This document shows, in pieces, positions 17,395-26,039 of a stretch of DNA of 64,000 nt. A model generated the notes under the pieces. The model worked only from the letters and a program-made list of their open reading frames with translations. It was not told the origin of the DNA and did no database searches. A program made the translations under genes and the position numbers. Every line of letters begins with the position of its first letter. The stretch's first letter is position 1. The DNA comes from Alkalicoccobacillus porphyridii (lineage in GTDB: Bacteria > Bacillota > Bacilli > Bacillales > Bacillaceae_D). The stretch is from NCBI RefSeq assembly GCF_007293315.1, contig NZ_VLXZ01000008.1, forward strand, positions 124,001-188,000. The letters run 5' to 3'.

Positions 17395-19074
17395 ATGCAG
17401 GACAGCGTCTGGCTGGAACATTATCCAGCTGAAGTACAACCAAGCTATGATTACCCTAAACAACATTTGGCACGATTTATGATTGATAGTGCAGAGAAGT
17501 ACCCGGACCAGATCGCCATTCATTTCTTGGGAAAAAAGCTAACCTATAAGCAGTTATTGGATTCTACCTATCGAATGGCCAATAGCTTACTGACATTGGG
17601 CGTGCAAAAGGGGGATCGGGTAGCCATCATGCTACCCAATTGCCCTCAGGCAGTCATCTCTTATTACGGTGCACTATTAACTGGAGCCGTAGTTGTACAA
17701 ACAAACCCTTTGTACACAGAAAGAGAATTAAAGCACCAGCTCACTGATTCAGGCTCGGAATATTTAATCACATTGGATATTTTATCAAAACGTGTAAATA
17801 ACGTTTTACCTGAAACGGACGTCAAACACACCATCTTTACCTCAATTAAAGATTATTTACCTTTCCCGAAAAATGTATTGTATCCGCTTACACTTAGGAA
17901 GGATGGACTATCTACTCGAGTGGATTATTCAACAACCGCCCATTCCTTTAAGAGGTGCTTAATGGAGGCAGATACGAAGCCGGTTTTAGTTGAGGTAGAT
18001 GCAGAGCGAGATCTTGCTTTGCTTCAATACACGGGAGGGACAACTGGACTTTCAAAAGGGGTTATGCTAACTCATTACAACTTGATTGCAAACACCTTGC
18101 AAACAAAAGAGTGGTCGTATCAAAGTACGGAAGGTGAGGAACGTTATTTAGCCGCTCTCCCGTTTTTCCATGTGTTCGGTATGACGGTCCTCATGAACCT
18201 AGCAATGAGGCAGGCGGGCATGCTGCTTCTATTGCCTAGATTTGAGGCGGAGACCACCTTAAAGCTTATCGATAAAATGAAACCAACCATTTTTCCAGGT
18301 GCACCTACCATGTATATTGCCTTGCTACACCATCCAAACATTCGTCAATATGATCTTTCTTCTATTAATATCTGTATCAGTGGGGCCGCACCACTTCCTG
18401 GCGAGGTTCAAGAGCAGTTTGAATCGATTACCGGTGGGAAGCTGACCGAGGGATATGGCTTAACAGAAGCCTCTCCTGTCACTCATGCGAATAATATATG
18501 GGGCAAACGAAAAATCGGCTCCATTGGCATCCCTTTTCCTAATACAGAAGCGAAGATCATAAACCCCTCTACCGAAGAGGAGCTGGAAATTGGAGAAGTC
18601 GGTGAATTACTGGTAAAAGGTCCACAGATCATGTCAGGCTACTGGAACGCTCCAGCGGAAACGGCAAGAGTTTTAAAGGATGGATGGCTGTACACGGGGG
18701 ATATGGCTCAGGTGGATGAAGAAGGCTATTTTTATATAATGGATCGAAAAAAAGATATCATCATTGCTGGTGGGTTTAATATTTATCCTCGAGAAGTTGA
18801 GGAAGTTCTTTTTGAACATCCGGCCGTTATGGACGCGGTGGTAGCAGGGATCCCAGATGAGTATCGTGGTGAGACGGTTAAGGCCTTTTTAATTCTAAAG
18901 CAGGGTGTGCAAGTCGACATCGAGGAAGTCGACCAATTTTGTCGCGAAAGGCTTGCCGCCTATAAAGTCCCACGTAGCTTTGAAATACGCGACTCATTGC
19001 CGAAGACACTTATTGGAAAAACATTAAGACGTAAAGTGGTAGAAGAGGAATTAAATAAACAGAAGAAGGCGTAA
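17395..19074 (+). CDS. lcfA: Long-chain fatty acid-CoA ligase LcfA
   Basis: Acyl-adenylate-forming enzyme of 559 aa that activates fatty acids to acyl-CoA, the inducer of FadR. Motifs: the P-loop-like YTGGTTGLSKG near residue 213, GYGLTEASPV near 356, and the hinge and catalytic segment GWLYTGDMAQVDEEGYF with DRKKDIIIAGGFNIYP near 450-470. ATG 17395 follows AAAAGGGGTG; a GTG inside that ribosome binding site is less likely. In Bacillus subtilis lcfA heads the fadR operon; here it is at the other end of the rightward operon. Confidence 0.92.
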   Translation: MQDSVWLEHYPAEVQPSYDYPKQHLARFMIDSAEKYPDQIAIHFLGKKLTYKQLLDSTYRMANSLLTLGVQKGDRVAIMLPNCPQAVISYYGALLTGAVVVQTNPLYTERELKHQLTDSGSEYLITLDILSKRVNNVLPETDVKHTIFTSIKDYLPFPKNVLYPLTLRKDGLSTRVDYSTTAHSFKRCLMEADTKPVLVEVDAERDLALLQYTGGTTGLSKGVMLTHYNLIANTLQTKEWSYQSTEGEERYLAALPFFHVFGMTVLMNLAMRQAGMLLLLPRFEAETTLKLIDKMKPTIFPGAPTMYIALLHHPNIRQYDLSSINICISGAAPLPGEVQEQFESITGGKLTEGYGLTEASPVTHANNIWGKRKIGSIGIPFPNTEAKIINPSTEEELEIGEVGELLVKGPQIMSGYWNAPAETARVLKDGWLYTGDMAQVDEEGYFYIMDRKKDIIIAGGFNIYPREVEEVLFEHPAVMDAVVAGIPDEYRGETVKAFLILKQGVQVDIEEVDQFCRERLAAYKVPRSFEIRDSLPKTLIGKTLRRKVVEEELNKQKKA

Positions 19075-19097
19075 GTAAGTTGGAAGGAGTGAGGGAC

Positions 19098-19514
19098 ATG
19101 GTAAAATCCTTATCCCTGAAGGAAGAAAGCTATTTAAAAAAGATGGCTGAAAAAGCCGAGCGTACGTTTTGGGGGTATGTTGGCTGTGAGGTAGTAGATG
19201 TGAGTAATCAATCAGTAGAAGTTAAACTAAAGGTTGAGCCTCACCACTTAAATCTTGCAGGAATTCTTCATGGTGGTGTTCATGCTACTCTACTCGATAG
19301 CGCAATGGGTCTTCACGCCATGATCATGTATCCAGAGGCCAAGATCGTGACCACCAATCTAAATATTCATTATGTCGCTCCTGTAGAAGAAGATGTCATT
19401 GTAAGGACCCAAATCGTTCATCAAACACAAACCGTTATTACCACGGAGGGGAAGCTGATGAACAGCAAGAATGAGCTGTGTGCATTAGCAACAGCCTCAT
19501 TTAGGAAAGCCTAA
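19098..19514 (+). CDS. PaaI/YdiI-type hotdog-fold acyl-CoA thioesterase
   Basis: Thioesterase of 138 aa with the hotdog signature NLAGILHGGVHATLLDSAMG (residues 49-68), which includes the HGG motif and the acidic catalytic residue of the PaaI family. ATG 19098 is chosen because GGAAGGAG lies 8 bases upstream; a TTG at 19080 precedes that site. As last gene of the fad operon it may recycle CoA from stalled acyl-CoA intermediates. Its stop codon overlaps that of the convergent transporter by four bases, inside a terminator hairpin. Confidence 0.85.
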   Translation: MVKSLSLKEESYLKKMAEKAERTFWGYVGCEVVDVSNQSVEVKLKVEPHHLNLAGILHGGVHATLLDSAMGLHAMIMYPEAKIVTTNLNIHYVAPVEEDVIVRTQIVHQTQTVITTEGKLMNSKNELCALATASFRKA

Positions 19515-19540
19515 CTCTTTGGAGCATAGGCTTTTTTTTC
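19506..19540. terminator. Terminator built into two overlapping stop codons
   Basis: AAAGCCTA (19506-19513) pairs with TAGGCTTT (19527-19534), followed by a T tract. The left arm contains the overlapping stop codons of the thioesterase and the convergent transporter, and the right arm is transporter coding sequence, so the hairpin ends the fad operon with no intergenic spacer. Confidence 0.75.
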
Positions 19541-20488
19541 ATTCTTTTTCCTTGATCGAAGTAATATCTGCGCAATGAATGCTAGTACAGGCAGCTCGAT
19601 AAGGGGGCCGATCACTAACGCTAGCGCAATTAAAGGTTGATCTGGAAAAGCAGTAATGACAATAGCCAGAGCTACGGGTGAATTGCGAGCAGTGATTGTA
19701 AATCGTAAGCTAACGGAATCCTCATAAGACATGTTTATCCACTGAGCCACAAGTTTTCCAACCCCAAAGTTAATGACGAAAAAAAGCAGAATGGGCAGAA
19801 GTAGAATATACATAACTTCCATATTTTCAAGCAAATACGTTCCTTGAGAAGCAAACATGGCAATGACAGCTAATGATAAGAAGATAATCTGAGCAGAAGA
19901 AAAGAACGGAAGTAGTTTCTTTTTAATAAAGGACTTTCTCTTCTTAAGAATGAATCTAGTAAGTACGGCTAAACCGAAAGGCAAAATAAAAACTATGACT
20001 AGACTTTCAGCTAATGTAGAAAGAGAGATCATTTCCATGGAACCAGCAAAAATGAGGAGGTAAACAGGCAGCAAAAGAACCTGTAGAACAAGATTTACTG
20101 GCAGAATAGATGTAGCCAGTGGAACATTTCCTTTGGCCATACCCGTAAATACTAGATACCAATCGGTGCACGGCGTTACCATTAATAAAATAAAACCAAT
20201 CCATAAAGCAGGATGGTCAGAAAGAAAAATAGCGCCGATTGCCCATGCAAGGACTGGGGTCGACACAAAGTTGATAAAAGTACTGGCGCTAAAAAAGCGC
20301 ACATGCTTAAAGGCTTCTTTTAGCTGGTGGAGTGGCACAGATAAAAATAATCCATACAGCATGACTAGTAAAAAAGGTAAGATAAAAGAAGAAGCATAGG
20401 CATTTACAGCGGCAATTTGACCAAGTGCAATGCCAATTACAACTGCCGCTAAAATAATGAGCGTTTGTAGTTTTTCAAGAATGTTCAT
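19511..20488 (-). CDS. BASS-superfamily carrier, ACR3-like (arsenite efflux type)
   Basis: Integral membrane protein of 325 aa with about ten helices. The segment LMVTPCTDWYLVFTGMAKGN near residue 105 corresponds to the conserved helix with the functional Cys in ACR3 arsenite exporters, and RFTITARNSPVALAI near 265 is the second conserved half-helix of the fold. Annotation as arsenic resistance protein is common for such sequences, but no ars regulator or reductase is nearby and bile-acid-transporter relatives move many anions. Function is therefore a family-level call. Confidence 0.7.
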   Translation of the reverse strand: MNILEKLQTLIILAAVVIGIALGQIAAVNAYASSFILPFLLVMLYGLFLSVPLHQLKEAFKHVRFFSASTFINFVSTPVLAWAIGAIFLSDHPALWIGFILLMVTPCTDWYLVFTGMAKGNVPLATSILPVNLVLQVLLLPVYLLIFAGSMEMISLSTLAESLVIVFILPFGLAVLTRFILKKRKSFIKKKLLPFFSSAQIIFLSLAVIAMFASQGTYLLENMEVMYILLLPILLFFVINFGVGKLVAQWINMSYEDSVSLRFTITARNSPVALAIVITAFPDQPLIALALVIGPLIELPVLAFIAQILLRSRKKNEKKAYAPKS

Positions 20489-20550
20489 ATCTGACCGTCC
20501 TTATGTACTCTATTCATTAAGTATAACGTTTAATAAGGGGAGGGGGAAAA

Positions 20551-20841
20551 TTGTTGGGAATAATTATTCACGTCAAAAATTTAGTATTATTTGCGATAAT
20601 ATCTGTTGTATGTTTCTTCTCCATTTTTAATGTAAGTGCCACGAATGAAGAACAGCCTACCATAGCTACAACTCTGTCTGCGTTTATGATCTATTACTTA
20701 CTCTGGGCAGCATTCTATTATATTGATGTGAATGCTCGCAACTGGCTTGTTACCGTTCTTTCAGCGATAGGTTTTGTTATTTTATTTATAACATTATTTC
20801 CTCAATTGATATGGTTTCTTCATTATTTGATAAATGGTTGA
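20551..20841 (+). CDS. Small three-helix membrane protein, unknown
   Basis: A 96-aa protein with three hydrophobic helices (residues about 6-26, 40-60 and 68-92). It starts with TTG, chosen because of the strong AGGGGAGGGGG tract at 20536-20546. No family is recognised. It stands alone between a leftward transporter and another small membrane gene. The good ribosome binding site and hydrophobic organisation support a real gene. Confidence 0.55.
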   Translation: MLGIIIHVKNLVLFAIISVVCFFSIFNVSATNEEQPTIATTLSAFMIYYLLWAAFYYIDVNARNWLVTVLSAIGFVILFITLFPQLIWFLHYLING

Positions 20842-20910
20842 TAATGTAAGAGTTGTTGTAACCAATTCGTGTTGTAGCACGCACTATCTCAAATAGATAA
20901 AGGAGGTTCA

Positions 20911-21096
20911 ATGATGCGAGAAGATAGATCCTGGGAAACCCATCCTAAAACAAGAGAAACAGTGGGTGAGGCTTTTGATAAAGGGGTTACTGGCAGATGG
21001 ACAAGTCTCACACAGGGTGGATGCTTAACAAGACTTTTTACAATTATCATGATTGTCGGGATTCTCTTACTACTTACTTTTTGCACTCGTACGTAA
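20911..21096 (+). CDS. Small tail-anchored membrane protein, unknown
   Basis: A 61-aa protein with a charged N-terminal half (REDRSWETHPKTRETVGEAF) and one C-terminal hydrophobic helix (about residues 42-58). It has a textbook AAAGGAGG ribosome binding site. The pattern is reminiscent of small DUF6366-like proteins of bacilli, but that similarity is from memory and unverified. It is convergent with the AraC-type regulator six bases away. Confidence 0.55.
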   Translation: MMREDRSWETHPKTRETVGEAFDKGVTGRWTSLTQGGCLTRLFTIIMIVGILLLLTFCTRT

Positions 21097-21101
21097 ACGT
21101 C

Positions 21102-22013
21102 TCATTCTTTTTCTAAGTCGGTAAGGTTCACTCGATAATAGGCTTTTCTAAATTCCGAGGGGGTCATTCCCTCGTTCTTTTTAAAAAGTCGCATAAAGTA
21201 TTTCTCATCTTCTATACCGATAGCGTGAGAGATGCTACGAATGCTGTAGCGGGTTCGTGAAAGGAGATCCTTTGCTTTAGTCATTTTCACTAGGCTGAGA
21301 TAGGATTGTAGTGACATCCCGATCTTGGATTTAAACTGACGGGAAAGATAGTTCGCATTATAGTTAAATTTCTGAGCTATCTCTGCGACAGAATAGGATT
21401 GGCCTGCATGAACATGCATCCATTCAATAATAGGTGTGAGGTTATGATCCGCAAGTTGCTCTTGTTGTTTTTGAGAGAACACTTCAATCGTCTGATTGGA
21501 TAATTCAATTAAAAGCGAAGTCATGATATAACTCGCTGCTAAATATGTGTTAGAAACTCCTTTAGAAATGTCCAGAAGCTGGTTAAAAAGTATGGTGAGA
21601 CGTTCAATTTTATGAGGCTCCGAGTAGGTTGGAATGTAAATAGTTGAACTAAATGTTTGGCTGGAAGGCTCTTGGATGGTTGTCCGCATCTGATCCAATA
21701 CTTGCTTATTTGAAACATAGTTAGTGAGTTGATCATCCAAATAAAAATGGAACCAATAATAGGATAGTGGTTCCGTAGAATGATTCAGCCCGCGATGCTC
21801 CATCCCTTTTTTTAAAAGTAATGTGCTCCCGGGAAGTAGATGATAGGTTTGATTCTCTTGTGTGATGCTAAGTGCACCTTTCATACCTATTAATAAAACA
21901 TAGCTATCTAGAGTGCGAGTAGGATGAAGAAACGGTTTAGTAGTCTCAACACGACCTGCTGATGAAAATTGGACGGGTTGAGTGGCTTGTACCATTAAAT
22001 AATTTTGATTCAT
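21102..22013 (-). CDS. AraC-family transcriptional regulator with cupin domain
   Basis: A 303-aa activator: an N-terminal cupin-like sugar-sensing domain (THPTR and LLPGSTLLLKKG stretches) and a C-terminal double helix-turn-helix (YSVAEIAQKFNYNANYLSRQ and TRYSIRSISHAIGIEDEKYF followed by GMTPSEFRK). The ATG at 22013 is chosen because GGGAGGTGG lies at the right distance; an ATG six bases upstream is too close. Being divergent from the GH127 gene, it most likely activates that gene in response to an arabinose-containing saccharide. Confidence 0.87.
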   Translation of the reverse strand: MNQNYLMVQATQPVQFSSAGRVETTKPFLHPTRTLDSYVLLIGMKGALSITQENQTYHLLPGSTLLLKKGMEHRGLNHSTEPLSYYWFHFYLDDQLTNYVSNKQVLDQMRTTIQEPSSQTFSSTIYIPTYSEPHKIERLTILFNQLLDISKGVSNTYLAASYIMTSLLIELSNQTIEVFSQKQQEQLADHNLTPIIEWMHVHAGQSYSVAEIAQKFNYNANYLSRQFKSKIGMSLQSYLSLVKMTKAKDLLSRTRYSIRSISHAIGIEDEKYFMRLFKKNEGMTPSEFRKAYYRVNLTDLEKE

Positions 22014-22123
22014 AATCATCCACCTCCCATGTTTACATATATCGTAAGCAACGTGTGCGAAAAAGTCCACCTATTGTATAAATTGAACTACCGACAAGCA
22101 AGACATAACCTGCTAATATTATT

Positions 22124-22137
22124 TGTAAGCGATTTCA
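22124..22137. promoter_or_regulatory. CcpA cre site upstream of GH127 gene
   Basis: TGTAAGCGATTTCA matches the cre consensus completely and ends 25 bases before the GH127 start codon, in the intergenic region shared with the AraC gene. It indicates catabolite repression of the arabinoside-degrading enzyme. Confidence 0.8.
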
Positions 22138-22162
22138 TAATTAGGTAGAGAGGGTGAATGAG

Positions 22163-24082
22163 ATGAAGGTTCAACAAAAACATGATGTGAAGGTGACAGA
22201 TCTATTTTGGAGTAGATATATTGATTTAGTGAAGGAGAAGGTGATTCCCTATCAATGGGAGGCTTTAAACGATCGTGTCGAAGGTGCTGCGCCGAGTCAT
22301 GCCATAAAAAATTTTAAGATCGCTGCCGGCGAAGAGACAGGTGAGTTTCACGGCTTTGTGTTTCAGGATAGTGACTTGGCGAAATGGATTGAAGCGGTAG
22401 CCTACATCTTAAAAGAAAGACCCGACCCTGAACTTGAAGCGACCTGCGATGATGTCATTGCTCTAGTTAAAAGAGCCCAGCAGCCCGATGGCTATTTAAA
22501 TACCTATTACACGATTAAAGAGCCGAATAAAAGATGGACAAATTTAAGGGATAATCATGAGCTATACGTAGGTGGTCATTTTATCGAAGCAGCTGTTGCA
22601 TATTTTGAAGCCACTGGAAAACGCCAGCTTTTAGATGTAATGTGCCGGTTTGCAGATTATGTAGATTCAGTATTTGGCTATGGAGAGGATCAGCTGAGAG
22701 GATATGATGGGCATCAGGAAATAGAGCTTGCCTTGCTTAAGCTGTATCGAGTCACTAAAGAAGAACGTTACTTGAGGCTCAGTCAATTTTTTATTGATAT
22801 TCGAGGGGAAGAGCCTCATTTCTTTGATCAAGAGGCTGTGAACCGTGGCGAAAAGCCTCACCGGTGGTATCGCAACAGCTACAGTTATTCACAATCTCAT
22901 AAGCCTGTGCGAGAACAAGAGGTTGCAGCAGGTCACTCTGTAAGAGCCGTTTATATGTATACAGCCATGGCTGACTTAGCAAACGAGCTAGATGATGATG
23001 GGTTAAAGAAGACGTGTGAAACACTCTGGAAAAACGTGACTGAAAAACAAATGTACATTACCGCTGGGATAGGCTCAGCAGAATTTGGAGAGTCCTTTAC
23101 CTCTGATTATGATCTGCCAAACGATTTGGCGTATACAGAAACGTGTGCGTCGATTGGGTTGGTATTTTGGGCGAAAAAGATGTTGGAGCTTGAGCCTAAA
23201 GGTAGCTATGCAGATGTCATAGAGCGTGCTATTTATAATGGGACGATTAGTGGGATTGAGCTCGATGGAACTAAGTTTTTTTATGTGAATCCACTGGAGG
23301 TCTGGCCAAATCAAGCTGCCCATCGCCACGACTATAAGCACGTAAAATCAGAACGTCAACCATGGTTTGGATGTGCCTGCTGTCCACCCAATATTGCGCG
23401 TATGATTGCTTCAATTGGACAATATGTGTACTCGGTAAAAGATCAGATCGGATTTGTCCACCTGTATATTGGAAGTCAAACGACCTTAGAGCTTGATGAG
23501 CAAAAAGTTAGAATCCAACAAGAATCTGAATTTCCTTGGCATGGAAGTGTATCCTTCAAGATAGATCCAGAGCACTCGTTTTCCGGCACCCTTGCTTTTC
23601 GTATACCTGGTTGGGCTCACACGTTTAATATGTCCATTAATGGAGAAGAACTATCCACTCAGCTAGTAGACGGGTATGCCTACGTGACACGTACCTGGGA
23701 GAAGGCGGATGAACTAAAGCTATCCATTCCAATGGACGTTAACATCCTACATCCACACCCTAAGCTAAGAGCTAATGCAGGAAAGGTTGCATTGCAGCGT
23801 GGTCCCGTTGTTTATTGTTTAGAGGAGGTAGATAACAGTGCTGGTTTATCAAGCTTGGCTATCAAAGATGACCAGGTAATTGAGCATAGTTTTGATCAAA
23901 GTACGCTTGGTGGTGTCGTTGTATTGAAAGGAAAAGCGAGAAGAACGGAGAATCTAACCAATGCTCTTTATGTTTCAAATAATGAGCTAGTGACTAAAGA
24001 GGTTGATTTTAAAGCGATCCCTTATTATGCATGGGCAAATCGTGGCATAGGTGAAATGGCGGTTTGGAATCGTAAAGCGTAA
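22163..24082 (+). CDS. GH127 beta-L-arabinofuranosidase
   Basis: A 639-aa glycoside hydrolase of family GH127 (formerly DUF1680), which removes beta-L-arabinofuranose from plant hydroxyproline-rich glycoproteins or related glycans. The unusual zinc-cysteine active site is preserved: Glu326 and Cys328 in ETCASIG, and Cys406-Cys407 in GCACCPPN, matching Glu338/Cys340/Cys417/Cys418 of the characterised HypBA1. It has no signal peptide, so it acts on imported oligosaccharides. ATG 22163 follows AGAGAGGG; a GTG nine bases earlier overlaps that site. A cre and a divergent AraC gene give its control. No cognate transporter lies adjacent. Confidence 0.9.
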   Translation: MKVQQKHDVKVTDLFWSRYIDLVKEKVIPYQWEALNDRVEGAAPSHAIKNFKIAAGEETGEFHGFVFQDSDLAKWIEAVAYILKERPDPELEATCDDVIALVKRAQQPDGYLNTYYTIKEPNKRWTNLRDNHELYVGGHFIEAAVAYFEATGKRQLLDVMCRFADYVDSVFGYGEDQLRGYDGHQEIELALLKLYRVTKEERYLRLSQFFIDIRGEEPHFFDQEAVNRGEKPHRWYRNSYSYSQSHKPVREQEVAAGHSVRAVYMYTAMADLANELDDDGLKKTCETLWKNVTEKQMYITAGIGSAEFGESFTSDYDLPNDLAYTETCASIGLVFWAKKMLELEPKGSYADVIERAIYNGTISGIELDGTKFFYVNPLEVWPNQAAHRHDYKHVKSERQPWFGCACCPPNIARMIASIGQYVYSVKDQIGFVHLYIGSQTTLELDEQKVRIQQESEFPWHGSVSFKIDPEHSFSGTLAFRIPGWAHTFNMSINGEELSTQLVDGYAYVTRTWEKADELKLSIPMDVNILHPHPKLRANAGKVALQRGPVVYCLEEVDNSAGLSSLAIKDDQVIEHSFDQSTLGGVVVLKGKARRTENLTNALYVSNNELVTKEVDFKAIPYYAWANRGIGEMAVWNRKA

Positions 24083-24097
24083 GAGTCGGAAAGAGTG

Positions 24098-24128
24098 ACC
24101 ACTTCTGAATGAAGGAGTGGTTTTTTTT
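24098..24128 (+). terminator. Terminator after GH127 gene
   Basis: ACCACT and AGTGGT arms around a TGAATGA-containing loop, followed by eight T residues. Confidence 0.75.
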
Positions 24129-24265
24129 GGTTAAAATAAAGAAAAAACGACTATATACGACATGATTCGATAGCTTTAGTGAGTATTTAAATGAATAGCA
24201 TGTATTACAATATCATCCTGAGAGATAGACTATAGATTATTCCCTCATAACAGGTTATGACACAT

Positions 24266-24294
24266 TTGTTGATAAATTTGTTCGTCTGTATAGT
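24266..24294 (+). promoter_or_regulatory. Sigma-A promoter candidate for opuAC-like gene
   Basis: TTGTTG (24266-24271) and TATAGT (24289-24294) are separated by 17 bases, 42 bases upstream of the start codon. Osmotic control, common for such genes, cannot be read from the sequence. Confidence 0.5.
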
Positions 24295-24336
24295 TAACGG
24301 TGTTGTAATAATATGTTTGAACGAGGAGTGGACAGC

Positions 24337-25197
24337 ATGAAGCAAGTAATAAAAGTTTTGACAGGATGTACGATAGCTGCAACTTTAGCAGCATGTGGGA
24401 ATCAAAGTAGTGGCGAAGAAAGTGTTCAAATAGATGAAATTATGGGGGTTGATCCTGGTGCTGGTGTGATGATGAATACGGAGGAGGCAATCACTGAATA
24501 TGAACTAGATATTCATCTACAGCACAGTTCCGATCCCGCGATGACAGCCGCTTTAGGAGAAGCTTACGCGAATGAGGAACCCATTGCCGTGACTGCTTCT
24601 TACCCGCATTGGATATTTCTTGCTTATGATTTAAAATATTTAGATGATCCAAAAGATGTGTACGGAGATACTGAGAACATCCATACGTTTACAAGAGTAG
24701 GTCTTGAAGACGAGGCGCCCGAGGCATTTGCAGTGCTTGATCAATTTCACTGGGAGCCGGATGATATTGGTGAAGTGATGCTAGATGTATTTGAAGGCAA
24801 GGAACCAACCGAAGCAGCTGGAACCTGGGTCGAAAATCATCAAGATAAAGTGTCTGAATGGACAAATGGAGTAGAACCAGTGTCTGGTAAAACGATAACA
24901 CTTTCCTATGTTTCATGGGACTCCGAAACAGCTTCAACTCATGTTGTGGCCAAAGTTCTTGAAGATTTAGGGTACAACGTAGAGTTAACCCAGCTTGAAC
25001 CAGCATTCATGTGGGCATCCATTCATTCAGGTGATGCGGACGCCATGGTTGGTGGATGGCTTCCAAAAACACACGGTGCATATCTTGAAGAATATAATGA
25101 CAACATTGTTGATCTCGGAGCAAACTTAGAAGGCGCACGTATTGGTTTAGCGGTACCTGAATATTTGGATATAGATTCAATTGAAGATCTTAAATAA
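24337..25197 (+). CDS. OpuAC-like glycine betaine binding lipoprotein, orphan
   Basis: A 286-aa compatible-solute binding protein with lipobox LAAC at Cys21. The domain order (IMGVDPGAGVM lobe first, YVSWDSETAS lobe second, ending DSIEDLK) is that of Bacillus OpuAC and is permuted relative to E. coli ProX. Two of the three aromatic-cage positions are kept (Trp in VSWDSE, Trp in GGWLPKTH with its His). The first, normally in a GWTPHW context, reads ASYPHW here. No ATPase or permease gene is adjacent, so it must serve a transporter encoded elsewhere. ATG 24337 follows CGAGGAGTGG. Confidence 0.85.
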   Translation: MKQVIKVLTGCTIAATLAACGNQSSGEESVQIDEIMGVDPGAGVMMNTEEAITEYELDIHLQHSSDPAMTAALGEAYANEEPIAVTASYPHWIFLAYDLKYLDDPKDVYGDTENIHTFTRVGLEDEAPEAFAVLDQFHWEPDDIGEVMLDVFEGKEPTEAAGTWVENHQDKVSEWTNGVEPVSGKTITLSYVSWDSETASTHVVAKVLEDLGYNVELTQLEPAFMWASIHSGDADAMVGGWLPKTHGAYLEEYNDNIVDLGANLEGARIGLAVPEYLDIDSIEDLK

Positions 25198-25213
25198 AAA
25201 TAGAGAAATGAAC

Positions 25214-25243
25214 AAAAATCCGGACAATCATGTTCGGATTTTT
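25214..25243. terminator. Terminator after opuAC-like gene
   Basis: A 13-bp stem, AAAAATCCGGACA with TGTTCGGATTTTT (one G-T pair), around a four-base loop, flanked by A and T runs; works in either direction. Confidence 0.88.
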
Positions 25244-25251
25244 ATTGTGGA

Positions 25252-25485
25252 GAATCGGCGCGGGGAAGAGGAAAGCGGCGAGAAGGAGGGAAGAATCGGC
25301 GGGAGAGAGCAAAAAGCGGCGTGAAGGGGAGAAGAATCGGCGGGAGGAAGCGGAAAGCGGCGTGAAGGAAGGAAGAATCGGCGGGAGGGAGCAAAAAGCG
25401 GCGTGAAGGGGAGAAGAATCGGCGGGAGGAAGCAGAAAGCGGCGAGAAGGGGGCTAGAATCGGCGCGAGGCCGACGATAACGGCA
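25252..25485. repeat. 41-bp tandem repeat array (2 x 20.5-bp subunits), six units
   Basis: Units begin with GAATCGGCG at 25252, 25293, 25334, 25375, 25416 and 25457, an exact 41-bp period. Each unit also holds GAAAGCGGCG about 20 bases in, so the real subunit is about 20.5 bp. The plus strand is nearly all purine outside the CGGCG cores and is much more GC-rich than its surroundings. Because 41 is not a multiple of three, the long frames it opens on the minus strand (PP/SRRF/LPP-rich) shift frame each unit, so it is non-coding. The rest of the 25486-25634 gap shows no clear feature. Confidence 0.85.
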
Positions 25486-25634
25486 TGGATGAGCAAAATC
25501 CTGAGATGCGAATACAATGTTTGATTCCATAAAAAGCGATCATGCTCAACTAGTAGAAGGTATCCGCCCACCTACAGCGAAAGTGTTGTATGAAGGGGTA
25601 TCATCATGTAACACACACATGGGAGGAATGTTGA

Positions 25635-26015
25635 ATGGAAGGTAAACTCATCTTTTATTTTGTGCCTGTTCATGATTTACAAAAAGCAATTGAGCTCTAC
25701 CGTGATACGTTAGGTTTTACAGAAACGTGGCGAGAGGGAGAATATACGGTATCCTTTAGTCTCCCGGGATCAGACGTTGAATTGATGATCGAGCAGATGA
25801 CGGAGGGAAGTCCTACTGTGGCAGGGCCCGTTTTTCTAGTTCCATCCGTAAATCAAGTTATTCTCCAATATCAACAAAAGCTAGACTTTGTAAGTGAACC
25901 GACAGAAACGCCTGACGGGCTATGGATTAGTGCTAAGGATGATTCTGGGAATGGGCTATATTTCACAGATGAATCTAAGATAGAGGCGAGTCACACAGGC
26001 ATCAACGTTTCGTAA
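25635..26015 (+). CDS. VOC-superfamily (glyoxalase/dioxygenase-like) protein
   Basis: A 126-aa single vicinal-oxygen-chelate domain: FYFVPVHDLQKAIELYRDTLGF at the start and the closing GNGLYFTDES strand. The usual metal-binding His at the first position is not evident (FVPVHD offers a His three residues later), so metal dependence is uncertain. It could be a small-molecule-binding resistance protein or a lyase of unknown substrate. GGGAGGAATGTTGA precedes the ATG. It stands alone after the repeat array. Confidence 0.75.
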   Translation: MEGKLIFYFVPVHDLQKAIELYRDTLGFTETWREGEYTVSFSLPGSDVELMIEQMTEGSPTVAGPVFLVPSVNQVILQYQQKLDFVSEPTETPDGLWISAKDDSGNGLYFTDESKIEASHTGINVS

Positions 26016-26039
26016 AAGTTGGGGAGTTGAATAGACATT

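Noticed and set aside
25228-25571. Two long minus-strand frames rich in PP, SRRF and LPP repeats
   Set aside because: The 41-bp repeat is not a multiple of three, and both frames show the same peptides in shifted order. There is no ribosome binding site, so they are by-products of the array.
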